Origin: an uncultured Oscillospiraceae bacterium | Lineage (GTDB): Bacteria; Bacillota; Clostridia; Oscillospirales; Ruminococcaceae | Direction of reading: 5' to 3' | Assembly: GCA_934444765.1 (NCBI GenBank) | Contig: CAKSDC010000006.1 | Coordinates: 1-64,000 of the forward strand | DNA: 64,000 bases | Shown here: one piece after another, positions 1 to 8,242 of the stretch | How positions within the stretch are numbered: position 1 is the stretch's first letter | Layout: every line of letters begins with the position of its first letter | Notes under the pieces: model-generated | The model's database searches: none | Told to the model about the DNA's origin: nothing | Seen by the model: the letters and a program-made list of their open reading frames with translations, nothing else | Made by a program: the position numbers and the translations under genes

Positions 1-60
1 GCAAGAAGCCATAGCAGAAGCTACTAAAACACCACTTAAAATCTTTTTAAAGTTTTTCAT
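1..60 (-). CDS. Exported protein, N-terminal fragment only
   Basis: Only the first 20 codons lie in the window, and the gene continues past the left edge. The start is an ATG preceded by a good AAGGAGA ribosome binding site. The visible residues are two lysines, a hydrophobic stretch and an Ala/Ser-rich end finishing in Cys, which is a signal peptide and possibly a lipoprotein signal. It lies 26 bases after the stop of the secreted peptidase gene on the same strand and has no promoter of its own, so the two are probably co-transcribed. Its function cannot be told from this fragment. Confidence 0.7.
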   Translation of the reverse strand, partial: MKNFKKILSGVLVASAMASC

Positions 61-86
61 AACAGTTTCTCCTTTTCATATATAAA

Positions 87-953
87 CTATAATATATAAA
101 CTATTCCATATCCGCTTACACCTGCAAAGCTGAAATAGTCTACAGTTTCTATTGAACCCCAACCATTATTTACTTCTACCTTAGCACCTGTAAGATTTCC
201 ATCGCTATCATAATATGTAGTCATACCTTGAATTACTACAGTATGCTTAACTCTACCAGTTGAGGTTGGATATTTTCCACTTGCAATAACAGGTTCATTT
301 ACGTTTAAAAAAGTTTTAGTTAATAGTACCATTTTCTTTAAAGAAGTTGCTCTATTATTAGGCTCATAAAAGTATGCCGTTGGCTTTCCTACTCCTTTTA
401 TATTATTATCACTTAAAAATTCAGCAAGACCACTTTCAATAGTACTCAAAGTACTCCACCTTGCACTTGTATCAACATAAGGTACTATAGACCTATAGAA
501 ATTATAAAAGTTAGCATTGGTACATTTAGGTATACTTACACCTTTATAATCCTTATGATACTTTAAAGTAATAGCACAAGCTAAAGAACCACAAGTATTG
601 TCAGTATTAAACTGCGAAACATTAGTATATGTATTAATGTTTTTGCCATTGCTATCTTGTAAGTGATAACTATGTGTAGTAGAAGTTGCTCTACTATTAA
701 TATTACCTTCTTTTAAATTTAGTACAGATTGAATTTCCTCAGTACTTACATTTTCAATAATTAAGTTTACCTCTTCTTGTGAAAATCCAAGGTCTAAAAG
801 TTCGTTTTCAATAGTCGTAGTTTCATCTTGTTGTACTATAGATTGAGTGTTATCTGCTACAGTATCGGCAGATACTGAAAGCATACATACACTGGTCATA
901 CATACAGCAGAAATAAAAGCTATTAACTTTTTGAACTTCTTAGAGTTAACCAT
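87..953 (-). CDS. Secreted papain-like (C39-type) cysteine peptidase, putative
   Basis: The 288-residue product has a signal peptide (residues 1 to about 30, ending in SVSAD), an acidic leader with a helix-forming segment (about 40-85), and a C-terminal domain with the layout of peptidase C39-like folds. Cys121 sits in NTCGSLACAI at a helix start, His237 in KHTVVIQG and Asn262/263 in EVNNGWGS. These form a plausible Cys-His-Asn triad, and the NNGWG ending is typical of papain-like exported peptidases. The acidic segment may be a propeptide. The start has the SD AAGGAGGAA and there is a strong promoter upstream. Family membership is inferred from motif order, and the substrate is unknown. A pseudo-enzyme or bacteriocin-related role cannot be excluded. 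Confidence 0.65.
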   Translation of the reverse strand: MVNSKKFKKLIAFISAVCMTSVCMLSVSADTVADNTQSIVQQDETTTIENELLDLGFSQEEVNLIIENVSTEEIQSVLNLKEGNINSRATSTTHSYHLQDSNGKNINTYTNVSQFNTDNTCGSLACAITLKYHKDYKGVSIPKCTNANFYNFYRSIVPYVDTSARWSTLSTIESGLAEFLSDNNIKGVGKPTAYFYEPNNRATSLKKMVLLTKTFLNVNEPVIASGKYPTSTGRVKHTVVIQGMTTYYDSDGNLTGAKVEVNNGWGSIETVDYFSFAGVSGYGIVYIL

Positions 954-990
954 TTGAAATTCCTCCTTAAACTTTAATTTTAATGATTAT

Positions 991-1019
991 ATTATACATG
1001 ATGCTTTATTAAAAGTCAA
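991..1019 (-). promoter_or_regulatory. Sigma-A-type promoter for the secreted peptidase operon
   Basis: On the minus strand, -35 TTGACT and -10 TATAAT are separated by exactly 17 bases, about 40 bases upstream of the peptidase ATG. Confidence 0.75.
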
Positions 1020-1085
1020 TAGGCAATATGCACAAATTACGATACTTTTTTTAGTGACGATATACACATACTCTAAACATATAGG

Positions 1086-1114
1086 TTGACAAACTCTCTA
1101 AAAAGCTATATAAT
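1086..1114 (+). promoter_or_regulatory. Sigma-A-type promoter, consensus
   Basis: TTGACA (1086-1091), a 17-base spacer and TATAAT (1109-1114) form a perfect consensus promoter. It drives the small membrane protein and probably the following nnr gene. Confidence 0.85.
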
Positions 1115-1151
1115 ATAGTATTATACTCACATAGATTGGAGATGACACACA

Positions 1152-1667
1152 ATGGATAGCTATTCTGAACAGTTAGTACAAAAGTATCCTACCAGTAAAG
1201 ATACTCTAAAAAAAGTATTAATATACGTGGGTGCAGGGGTGCTTGCTATAGTGTTCTTACTCTTAGGGTTTATGGTCTATACCTTTATGCCGATATGTAT
1301 ACTATTAGTAATGGGTATAGTATACGGTGCATACTATCTCGGTAAAAGACAGTATATAGAGTACGAATACTTAATAACTAACGGCGAAATAGACATAGAC
1401 AAAATAATAGGTAAAGACAAAAGAGTTAGACTTATTACAGTAAAAGCATCATCTTTTACAGCCTTTGGAGAACTAACCGACGACGTTAAAGACGACGAAA
1501 GTCTAACGGTAGTACTTGCCAGTGACAACATAGGCAACGCCGATTGGTACGCAGACTTTGAAACCGAACAGTATGGTCAAACGAGGTTAATATTCACTCC
1601 CAATCAAGCATTTATCGAAAGTATTAGACCTTTTTTAAACCAAAAGTTAAGACTAAAAAAGCATTAA
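1152..1667 (+). CDS. Small membrane protein of unknown function (DUF6106-like)
   Basis: The 171-residue protein has two adjacent hydrophobic helices (about 22-44 and 46-63) after a short polar N terminus. A soluble C-terminal domain of about 100 residues follows, rich in beta-type sequence and acidic residues. I think it resembles the DUF6106 family of clostridial membrane proteins, but I cannot confirm this. The start ATG has the SD GGAGATGA. It is the first gene after a consensus promoter and is followed by a perfect inverted repeat and nnr. No catalytic motif is visible. Confidence 0.75.
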   Translation: MDSYSEQLVQKYPTSKDTLKKVLIYVGAGVLAIVFLLLGFMVYTFMPICILLVMGIVYGAYYLGKRQYIEYEYLITNGEIDIDKIIGKDKRVRLITVKASSFTAFGELTDDVKDDESLTVVLASDNIGNADWYADFETEQYGQTRLIFTPNQAFIESIRPFLNQKLRLKKH

Positions 1668-1674
1668 TCTATAG

Positions 1675-1699
1675 TTGGCGAATAGTATCTATTCGCCAA
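1675..1699 (+). repeat. Perfect inverted repeat between membrane protein and nnr
   Basis: An 11-base arm (TTGGCGAATAG) and its exact complement flank a 3-base loop. No T-run follows, so this is not a classical terminator. It may be an RNA processing or stability element or a weak attenuator ahead of nnr. Confidence 0.6.
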
Positions 1700-1722
1700 A
1701 CTTAATATAAGGAGTAAATACT

Positions 1723-3195
1723 ATGAACACTATATTAGTAACCCCTAAACAGATGAAACTATTAGAAGCTACAAGCGACCAAAATGGAACTTCATACGAG
1801 CAATTAATGTTAAATGCTGGTAATACGCTATCGAAATTGATACTTAATCATTGTAACGGTGTAAATAAAAAAGTACTGTTCTTATGTGGAAACGGCAATA
1901 ATGCTGGCGATTGCTTCGTTTCAGCCAAGAATATATGCAACGAAGTTGACGTAACCATAGCAATGTTATGCGGTAAGCCCAAAACAGAACTATCAAATGA
2001 TACATTTTTAGACCTTCCCGATAACGTAAGCATTTTACACTCCCAAGATAGCATAATAGAGGCAATCTCTAACTGTGACGTGCTATGTGACGGAATATTT
2101 GGTACAGGTTTCCATGGAGAACTACCACCAAATATCCAAAAAATACTAAGTACTGAACATAGAGCATATACTATAGCAGTAGACGTTCCAAGTGGTGTAG
2201 ACTGTCTAACTGGTAGAGTATCTAAAGGAACGTTAAGAGCAGATACTACTATAACGTTTGCTTACGCTAAAGTAGGAATTAAACTATACCCTGCCAAGGA
2301 GTATTGCGGAGAGATAGTCACTGTAGATATTGGAATATCTAACACGGACTATGTTAATAGTATAAAGTATCCTATAACGCTACTAACTAAAGACTGTATA
2401 ACACTTCCTAATCGTGTAGAAGACGGTAACAAAGGAACTTTTGGAAGACTGTTACATATTACAGGTTCTAAGACTATGAAAGGTGCTTGTATCATGGCGA
2501 GTAAGTCAGCATTACGTAGTGGAGTAGGTCTGCTAACAGTATGTACGGAAGACTATTCTATAATGCCCATAGCCATGCCAGAACCGATATACATCAACCG
2601 CACTAAAGAAGATATATCTAACAGTTTAAAAAAGTCCACAGCTGTATTAATAGGTTGTGGTTTGGGAACGTCTTCCGAGGCTATGGAACTACTAAAGTAT
2701 GTGATATACAATGCAAAGTGTCCTATAGTTATAGATGCCGATGGCATAAACCTACTATCTACTTGCATAGATATTATTAAAGATGCCCATGGTTCTATAG
2801 TACTAACTCCGCACCCTTTAGAGTTTTCCCGACTTACTGGAATATCTGTTGAAGAAGTTCAAGCCAATAGACTAACTTTAGCAAAAGAGTTTGCAAATAA
2901 GTATGACTGTACTTTGGTATTAAAAGGTGCTAATACTATAATAGCTGATAACTCTTGTGCATATATAGATAGTACTGCAAACTCTGGTATGGCTAAAGGT
3001 GGTAGTGGGGACGTATTAGCAGGAATAGTATCTTCCCTATTAGCACAAGGGATGTCACCATTGCAAGCGTGCAACTTAGGAGTATACATCCACTCTAAAG
3101 CAGGAATACTATGTGCTAAAGAATATTCTAAGTATTCAATGCAACCTACCGACCTAATAGAGCAACTTCCAAACGTATTTAAAAACTTAACATAG
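1723..3195 (+). CDS. nnr: Bifunctional NAD(P)H-hydrate epimerase / ADP-dependent dehydratase
   Basis: This enzyme repairs NADHX and NADPHX, the damaged hydrated forms of NAD(P)H. The N-terminal YjeF domain (about 1-215) epimerises them; motifs GNGNNAGDCF, DGIFGTGF and the VPSG loop are visible. The C-terminal carbohydrate-kinase-like domain (about 230-490) dehydrates the S form using ADP, with signatures such as VLTPHPLEFSRL, LKGA and the GSGDVLAG loop. At 490 residues the fused arrangement has the usual length. The start ATG has SD AAGGAG. It shares a likely transcript with the upstream membrane protein. Confidence 0.95.
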   Translation: MNTILVTPKQMKLLEATSDQNGTSYEQLMLNAGNTLSKLILNHCNGVNKKVLFLCGNGNNAGDCFVSAKNICNEVDVTIAMLCGKPKTELSNDTFLDLPDNVSILHSQDSIIEAISNCDVLCDGIFGTGFHGELPPNIQKILSTEHRAYTIAVDVPSGVDCLTGRVSKGTLRADTTITFAYAKVGIKLYPAKEYCGEIVTVDIGISNTDYVNSIKYPITLLTKDCITLPNRVEDGNKGTFGRLLHITGSKTMKGACIMASKSALRSGVGLLTVCTEDYSIMPIAMPEPIYINRTKEDISNSLKKSTAVLIGCGLGTSSEAMELLKYVIYNAKCPIVIDADGINLLSTCIDIIKDAHGSIVLTPHPLEFSRLTGISVEEVQANRLTLAKEFANKYDCTLVLKGANTIIADNSCAYIDSTANSGMAKGGSGDVLAGIVSSLLAQGMSPLQACNLGVYIHSKAGILCAKEYSKYSMQPTDLIEQLPNVFKNLT

Positions 3196-3254
3196 CGTGC
3201 AAACTTACAAGACGTTAAAACTAAAAATATTCTTATATAATAGGTGATACTTTT

Positions 3255-3857
3255 ATGAAGAAGATAGTTAGTATATTAACGATTTGTACTATAACTTTAA
3301 CAACTTTAGCTTCTTGTAGTAGCGTAAGTAACGAAAAAGTTTCTACTGACGCTCTGTTTAAAGAACCGTTCAGTAGTACTGCCAATATCACCACTGAAGA
3401 GTTAGAAGCCACTGGAACTATATACAGGCACGGTGTAGGCGTTTGGGAGATAGAGTTTTCAGCACCTGAAACACTATCAGGAGTTAAACTTTCGTTTGAC
3501 GGTGTAAATTCGGAAGCCTCTTATAAGGGGTTATCCTTTTCAATTCCTAAAGATGCAGTACCTATAAGTTCCATGTTGCTATGTTTGGCTAACGCCGTAG
3601 ACGAAGTAGCTACATATTCAGATAAAGAGTGTTCTATTAACGATGGCATTATAAGTTTTAAAGGTTCTACAGACTGTGGGGACTATAATCTAACCGTAAA
3701 AGAAGACACTGGCGAATTAGCAACCTTTGAAGTAAAAAGTTTAGGTTTGCTTATGACGTTCTCTAATACTACTACTATAGCAGATACCACTTCTATTGAT
3801 ACCGATACTACCGAAGATACCACTTCCGAAAGTTCTACCGAAACTACGACTGAATAA
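3255..3857 (+). CDS. Lipoprotein of unknown function
   Basis: The 200-residue protein has a lipoprotein signal with lipobox TLASC, so the mature N terminus would be Cys20. The mature region of about 150 residues looks beta-rich, and the last 30 residues are a Thr/Ser/Glu/Asp-rich tail of low complexity. The role is unknown. It follows nnr by 59 bases without an obvious promoter and ends just before a strong hairpin, so it is likely the last gene of that transcript. Its Thr-rich tail resembles linkers in two other exported proteins of the window. Confidence 0.75.
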   Translation: MKKIVSILTICTITLTTLASCSSVSNEKVSTDALFKEPFSSTANITTEELEATGTIYRHGVGVWEIEFSAPETLSGVKLSFDGVNSEASYKGLSFSIPKDAVPISSMLLCLANAVDEVATYSDKECSINDGIISFKGSTDCGDYNLTVKEDTGELATFEVKSLGLLMTFSNTTTIADTTSIDTDTTEDTTSESSTETTTE

Positions 3858-3862
3858 AAAAA

Positions 3863-3900
3863 TATGGCATTGTGGAACGTTAAAAATCCATAATGCCATA
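3863..3900. terminator. Bidirectional hairpin terminator
   Basis: The arms TATGGCATTGTGGA and TCCATAATGCCATA pair with a single mismatch around a short A/T loop. An A-run precedes it, giving a T-run for the minus direction. It separates the convergent lipoprotein and small exported protein genes. Confidence 0.75.
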
Positions 3901-3927
3901 ACTATTATAGTATGTTAAATATCTTCT

Positions 3928-4173
3928 TTACCGACTATTTCCACTATATACCACTGCAATAGTAGAACCCAATATCGCAAATGATAGTAACAAGAGTATT
4001 AATTCACTATCTGAGGAGTTTACACTATCGTCTTGACTACTATTATAATCAGTAGTGGTAGTATCTAATATACTGCTTTCGATATCGTCTTCACCAAAAA
4101 TCACATAAGTATTAACCGTTAATATTGAACATACTATAGATAGCATACACATTAATAATCTTACACCCTTCAT
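3928..4173 (-). CDS. Small exported membrane protein
   Basis: The 81-residue protein has an N-terminal hydrophobic segment (about 4-27), a polar Ser/Thr/Asp-rich linker (about 28-56) and a C-terminal transmembrane helix (about 57-77) ending in a short polar tail. This suggests two membrane anchors with an extracytoplasmic linker, or a cleaved signal plus one anchor. The start ATG is preceded by ATAGGAGTT. It is divergent from an XRE regulator and has its own promoter. No family was recognised. Confidence 0.6.
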   Translation of the reverse strand: MKGVRLLMCMLSIVCSILTVNTYVIFGEDDIESSILDTTTTDYNSSQDDSVNSSDSELILLLLSFAILGSTIAVVYSGNSR

Positions 4174-4228
4174 GATATATAACTCCTATCGCTAATATTT
4201 AAACACTAAATTTGGTATTTACGGCTCA

Positions 4229-4257
4229 ATTTTAACACAATTAAGGTGTTTTGTCAA
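4229..4257 (-). promoter_or_regulatory. Promoter for the small exported protein
   Basis: On the minus strand, TTGACA, 17 bases and TAAAAT lie about 55 bases upstream of the ATG, in the divergent region shared with the XRE regulator. Confidence 0.65.
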
Positions 4258-4309
4258 TATACATATTCCAAATATGGTAGAATGCTCTTAAAAAAGGAAG
4301 TATTGTTAC

Positions 4310-4636
4310 ATGGCACGCTATCAAAGACTAAAAGATTTAAGAGAAGATATGGACTTAGAACAGAAGGATATTTCTAAACTATTAGGAATATCCACCAATC
4401 AGTACGGAAGATATGAACGTGGTGAAAATGACATTCGATTTGAATACATCATTAGATTAGCACAATACTATAACGTATCTATAGACTATATAGCAGGTTT
4501 TACAAACTACAAAAACGGTAAGGATAGCCTATCTAAAGATGAAACTAAAGTATTAAACATCTACCACGACCTATCGGACGTAGAAAAGGGAGAACTAAAG
4601 TATCACATTAAGCAGTTGTACCTTGAACGACGATAG
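4310..4636 (+). CDS. XRE-family HTH transcriptional regulator
   Basis: The 108-residue protein has an N-terminal Cro/C1-type helix-turn-helix (about 6-60; motifs LREDMDLEQKDIS and YGRYERGENDI) and a short helical C-terminal part that probably dimerises. ATG follows AAAGGAAG. It is divergent from a small exported protein and upstream of sigG, and either could be a target. No phage genes are nearby, so a prophage origin is not supported. Confidence 0.85.
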   Translation: MARYQRLKDLREDMDLEQKDISKLLGISTNQYGRYERGENDIRFEYIIRLAQYYNVSIDYIAGFTNYKNGKDSLSKDETKVLNIYHDLSDVEKGELKYHIKQLYLERR

Positions 4637-4748
4637 AGTATTAACCAAATACTGTTTCCCGAAAATATTTCCAAAAGTGAGATAGTTTATTATCTATAAC
4701 ATATGCCAATAATTATAGTATATTTTATATTTTTGAGGTTAATATACT

Positions 4749-5528
4749 ATGGCATATAATTATAATAAAGTAGTTATTTCTGGAATTAATACATCTTCCC
4801 TAACCGTATTAAAAGAAGATGAAAAAATGGCTCTTCTTAAAGAGTACAAGGAAACTGGTAGCAAACAGGCTAAAGATAGATTGGTAAACGGAAACTTAAG
4901 ATTAGTACTTTCGGTAATACAAAAGTTCATGGGCAGAGGCGAAGACGTAGACGACCTATTTCAAATAGGAGTAGTAGGACTAATTAAAGCTATAAACAAC
5001 TTTGACTTAACTAAAGAAGTAAAATTTTCTACCTACTGCGTGCCTATGATTAGTGGCGAACTCAGACGATATCTTAGAGACTATAACCACATAAAAGTAA
5101 GCCGTTCTATGAGGGATTTAGCGTATAAATCCATTCAAGCTAAAGAACACCTTACTAACGTTCTACAACGTGAACCTACTATAGAGGAAGTCTGCAAAGA
5201 AGTAGACGCTCCTAAACACGAAGTAGTAATAGCTTTAGAAAGTATCAGCGAACCAGTATCTCTATACGAACCAGTATATTCCGACAATGGCGATACACTA
5301 TACATCATAGACCAAATAGGAGATACTAAAAATCCTAACGAATGGATAGACGATATAGTCATTAAAGAAGTAGTCGACGACCTATCCACACGTGAAAAAA
5401 AGATATTGGATTTAAGGTTCTATCAAGGTAAAACTCAAATAGAAGTGGCTAACGAAATAGGCATATCTCAAGCACAAGTTTCACGTTTGGAAAAAAATGC
5501 ACTAAATAAGATAAAGTCGGCAATATAG
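4749..5528 (+). CDS. sigG: RNA polymerase sporulation sigma factor SigG
   Basis: SigG directs late forespore transcription. The 259-residue protein begins with the SigG-specific N-terminal signature NKVVISGINTSSL, then has region 2 (NGNLRLVLSVIQKF, DDLFQIGVVGLIKAI, FSTYCVPMI), region 3 and region 4 with the helix-turn-helix (GKTQIEVANEIGISQAQVSR). Length and motif order match SigG closely; SigF lacks this N-terminal motif. spoIIA/spoIIGA genes are not adjacent. It converges on spoIIP and the two share a terminator. Confidence 0.95.
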   Translation: MAYNYNKVVISGINTSSLTVLKEDEKMALLKEYKETGSKQAKDRLVNGNLRLVLSVIQKFMGRGEDVDDLFQIGVVGLIKAINNFDLTKEVKFSTYCVPMISGELRRYLRDYNHIKVSRSMRDLAYKSIQAKEHLTNVLQREPTIEEVCKEVDAPKHEVVIALESISEPVSLYEPVYSDNGDTLYIIDQIGDTKNPNEWIDDIVIKEVVDDLSTREKKILDLRFYQGKTQIEVANEIGISQAQVSRLEKNALNKIKSAI

Positions 5529-5532
5529 CAAA

Positions 5533-5565
5533 AAAAACGTCTACTGTATAGTAGGCGTTTTTCTA
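5533..5565. terminator. Bidirectional terminator between sigG and spoIIP
   Basis: The arms AAAACGTCTACT and AGTAGGCGTTTT pair with one G-U, with an A-run on the left and a T-run on the right. The right edge reaches the spoIIP stop codon, so spoIIP transcripts would fold it directly after the last codon. Confidence 0.85.
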
Positions 5566-6726
5566 TGTATTATAGGATATACTCAATAGAGCCTTAGCTA
5601 AAGACTTTCCGAACAGATGCCCTGCATATCGAACCTGTTCCAAAGTGTTTCCATGAGTACCCACTTCAACCAATAGACTACCAGTAGTCAAATCCTGATT
5701 GTAGTGTCTGTAATCGAATAGTATAGGTCTTGCAAGGTCGCCATAGTCCGAATATAGATACTTTTGAATTAGTGTAGCAAATCTAAAATTTTGTAGATAG
5801 TTAGGCATATTCATAGTACCGTCATCACAACCAGATACTATCATAATTTGGGCAGACTTTTTACCGTCTACTTCTACTATAGGTTGTAATAGGTCGCCGT
5901 CACGTGAGAGTGCGTCTCGGTGGATATCCAGTACTACCTTTATACTTGGATACTGCCTTAGTAACTCTTTAACGGTAGTAGCACTTCTATCATAAGAGCC
6001 AGTATAAGAAGGGTAATCGTGAATAGTGGTACTATGTATAGTGTTAATACCTGCATCGTTTAACTCTTTAGTGATAGCGTCGCCAATCATTACTACGTTT
6101 TTAGAACTATCTGTAGTTCTGTAACCAAAAGAGTTGTCATAGTATGTACGTTCGTAAGGTTCAAAACTTTCGGTGGTGTGAGTGTGCATAATTAATACTT
6201 GTGGTTCGTTAGAGTTTACCTCTATATTAAACTGTACCGACTGTCTACTTTCGGATAATAGAGTAGTGTCCGAAATCGTGGTACAGTTTTTAACCATTCC
6301 GCCACCGTCCAAAGAGATATATGGACTTCCACTATAGTTATTAAATACCGTTTGAACGATACTTCCACTATGGTTAGTAAGAGTATCAACGTTTGGGTAT
6401 GGCTGACTACCTGCGGTAGCGTCGAACTTTTTATCAAAAAAGTCAAAATTGTCGGCATCCTGTGTAGTATCGGAGTAATCCCAACCAAGTCCATTAGATA
6501 GTATATTTTCGCTCCAATCGTCTAATATAACGGGGTCTTGTAGACTATCTTGTAATATAGTATCGTCGTCTAAGTCCTCATGACTACCTATAGTAGTGTT
6601 AGCTATTCTGTTAGCAGTGACCGAAATATTAGGGACTATCTTTAATACTACAGAGGCTATAAAAGGAGAGCTAACTATTATAGCTATCGAAACTATTATA
6701 TTCTTTAACTTTTTAATATTCTTCAA
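5563..6726 (-). CDS. spoIIP: Stage II sporulation protein P (peptidoglycan hydrolase)
   Basis: SpoIIP works with SpoIID and SpoIIM to thin septal peptidoglycan during engulfment. The protein has an N-terminal membrane anchor (about 8-30), a variable linker and a C-terminal amidase-like domain. Typical motifs are LIMHTHTTESF, VMIGDAITKEL, VLDIHRDAL and LVEVGTHGNTLEQ; the His and Glu residues are zinc or catalytic candidates. I chose a TTG start at 6726 because GAGGTGG lies six bases before it; a GTG three codons earlier overlaps that SD. gpr, its frequent partner, is absent. Expression would be expected from SigE/SigF-type promoters, which I could not identify securely. Confidence 0.93.
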   Translation of the reverse strand: MKNIKKLKNIIVSIAIIVSSPFIASVVLKIVPNISVTANRIANTTIGSHEDLDDDTILQDSLQDPVILDDWSENILSNGLGWDYSDTTQDADNFDFFDKKFDATAGSQPYPNVDTLTNHSGSIVQTVFNNYSGSPYISLDGGGMVKNCTTISDTTLLSESRQSVQFNIEVNSNEPQVLIMHTHTTESFEPYERTYYDNSFGYRTTDSSKNVVMIGDAITKELNDAGINTIHSTTIHDYPSYTGSYDRSATTVKELLRQYPSIKVVLDIHRDALSRDGDLLQPIVEVDGKKSAQIMIVSGCDDGTMNMPNYLQNFRFATLIQKYLYSDYGDLARPILFDYRHYNQDLTTGSLLVEVGTHGNTLEQVRYAGHLFGKSLAKALLSISYNT

Positions 6727-6805
6727 GTGTACCACCTCAAGAATAGTATATTCAAATAGTGATTTTTTTAGACTATCGCTAATATTATATATTAGGTGAT
6801 GTTAT

Positions 6806-7690
6806 ATGTATTGGTGTATTAGTTTAAAAAAGTGTGTGAGTATAGTATTAGTATCTATAGTATTTTTATTTAGTAGTATAGGAGTATATGCTATAACTAC
6901 GTCTAATGAAGATACTACTATTGAAGATAAAGGTATATTCTTACCTATAGTAATGTATCATAGCATAGTAGATGACGTATCCAAAGAGGGCGGTTATATA
7001 GTAACTCCACAGATAGTAGAAGAAGACTTAAAATATCTTAGTACTCATGGATACAAAACCGTAACGGTAAACGACCTAATAGACTACATTCAATACGATA
7101 AGCCTCTACCTGAAAAGCCTGTAATGATTACTGCTGACGATGGCTTTTACAATAACTATTGCTACTTAGTTCCACTATTGCAGAAGTATAAATATAGTGC
7201 TATAATATCCTTTGTAGGACAGTATACTGACTATACGGCAGTAAACGACCCTCACGTTCCAGAGTACTCATACTGTACTTGGGAAGATATCAATACTATA
7301 GTTGATACTAACGTAATAGAACTCGGTAATCATACATACGATATGCACTTCAACAGTGAAAGAAATGGTTGTGCTAAACTATCTTATGAAACTGAAGAAC
7401 AGTATAAGCAAGTATTAACTTCCGATATAGGCAAACTACAGCAGGAATTTTCCACTAATACTGGTATTACTCCTATAGTATTTGCGTATCCGTTCGGTTA
7501 TATCAGTAGAGAAAGCGTCCCTATACTAAAAAGTTTAGGATTTAAAGCCACTCTTACTTGCTACGAAATGCCTAACTATATCACTAAAGATATGGACTGT
7601 CTATTCGGTTTGAACAGATACAATAGGAACTCTACATACTCCACACAAGAGTATATGAAAAAACTACTTGGAGAATATTATGAAACTTGA
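6806..7690 (+). CDS. Polysaccharide deacetylase (NodB homology), membrane-anchored
   Basis: The 294-residue protein has an N-terminal signal anchor (about 10-30) and a NodB-type carbohydrate esterase 4 domain. Motif 1 is TADDGF (Asp111-Asp112) and motif 2 is HTYDMH, providing the Asp-His-His metal site. The conserved VMYHSI, typical of sporulation and cell-wall deacetylases, is also present. It probably deacetylates peptidoglycan or a related glycan outside the membrane. ATG follows TAGGTGAT. It is divergent from spoIIP, which makes a sporulation or cortex role possible but unproven. Its 3' end overlaps the next gene by 11 bases. Confidence 0.88.
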   Translation: MYWCISLKKCVSIVLVSIVFLFSSIGVYAITTSNEDTTIEDKGIFLPIVMYHSIVDDVSKEGGYIVTPQIVEEDLKYLSTHGYKTVTVNDLIDYIQYDKPLPEKPVMITADDGFYNNYCYLVPLLQKYKYSAIISFVGQYTDYTAVNDPHVPEYSYCTWEDINTIVDTNVIELGNHTYDMHFNSERNGCAKLSYETEEQYKQVLTSDIGKLQQEFSTNTGITPIVFAYPFGYISRESVPILKSLGFKATLTCYEMPNYITKDMDCLFGLNRYNRNSTYSTQEYMKKLLGEYYET

Positions 7691-8072
7691 TAACACAAAG
7701 TTGAAAAAAATAGCAGTATGTATACTTCCCATAGTAAGTATACTACTGCTTCAAGCGATTAAAATATTATATAATAAGTTCGTAACCAGAAGGTTTATGC
7801 CATGCTTGTTTTACGTGACTACTGGGTATAAGTGTCCAGGGTGCGGAGGAACTCATAGTTTTTACGCACTAATGCGTGGGGATATCTTGCAAAGTCTACA
7901 GTATAACGCATTAGTTCCAATATTAGCACTATCTTTTGTAGTGATATATATTAGAGCGTTCATAAAGATAGTATTACAAAGACCGATACTAATACTACCT
8001 AAAGACGACCGTTGGATATATATTCCATTGATACTATTTTTTATCTACTGTATATTGAGAAATATAGTATAG
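7680..8072 (+). CDS. DUF2752 membrane protein
   Basis: The roughly 130-residue protein has three predicted membrane helices (about 8-26, 65-87, 104-125). The DUF2752 hallmark CPGCGGTHSFYALMRGD follows the first helix. The family is small, membrane-embedded and without an established function; the Cys-rich motif may bind metal. I chose ATG 7680 because GGAG sits six bases upstream; a TTG four codons earlier is less likely. The reading frame overlaps the end of the deacetylase gene, indicating translational coupling. Confidence 0.85.
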   Translation: MKLDNTKLKKIAVCILPIVSILLLQAIKILYNKFVTRRFMPCLFYVTTGYKCPGCGGTHSFYALMRGDILQSLQYNALVPILALSFVVIYIRAFIKIVLQRPILILPKDDRWIYIPLILFFIYCILRNIV

Positions 8073-8076
8073 ATAG

Positions 8077-8105
8077 TTTACATAGTCAATAGTATGTGGT
8101 ATAAT
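8077..8105 (+). promoter_or_regulatory. Promoter for tRNA-Arg
   Basis: TTTACA (8077-8082), 17 bases and TATAAT (8100-8105) lie 15 bases before the tRNA 5' end. Confidence 0.8.
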
Positions 8106-8120
8106 ATACATATTCTATAA

Positions 8121-8192
8121 CCGTCTATATCTTAATGGATAGAGTAACACACTCCGACTGTGTTTATACAGGTTCAAGTCCTGTTAGGCGGA
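8121..8192 (+). tRNA. tRNA-Arg (anticodon CCG)
   Basis: A full cloverleaf can be drawn. Acceptor arms CCGTCTA and TAGGCGG pair with one G-U. The D arm contains the GG pair. The anticodon stem ACACA/TGTGT encloses loop CTCCGAC (anticodon CCG), and the T arm ACAGG/CCTGT encloses TTCAAGT. The 3' CCA is not encoded. It stands alone between its own promoter and terminator. Confidence 0.92.
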
Positions 8193-8206
8193 TATATCAA
8201 AAAAGG

Positions 8207-8234
8207 CTACTATATAATATATAGTAGTTTTTTT
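8207..8234. terminator. Terminator after tRNA-Arg, usable in both directions
   Basis: The A/T-rich arms CTACTATATA and TATATAGTAG are flanked by an A-run and followed by seven T. It ends the tRNA transcript and probably also the convergent Rrf2 gene. Confidence 0.75.
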
Positions 8235-8242
8235 GATATCTA

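Noticed and set aside
4205..4290. CCAAAT-like half sites (AAATTTGGTATTT and CCAAATATGG) near the XRE regulator as an operator pair
   Set aside because: The sites are short, A/T-rich and differ in symmetry, so chance similarity is likely.
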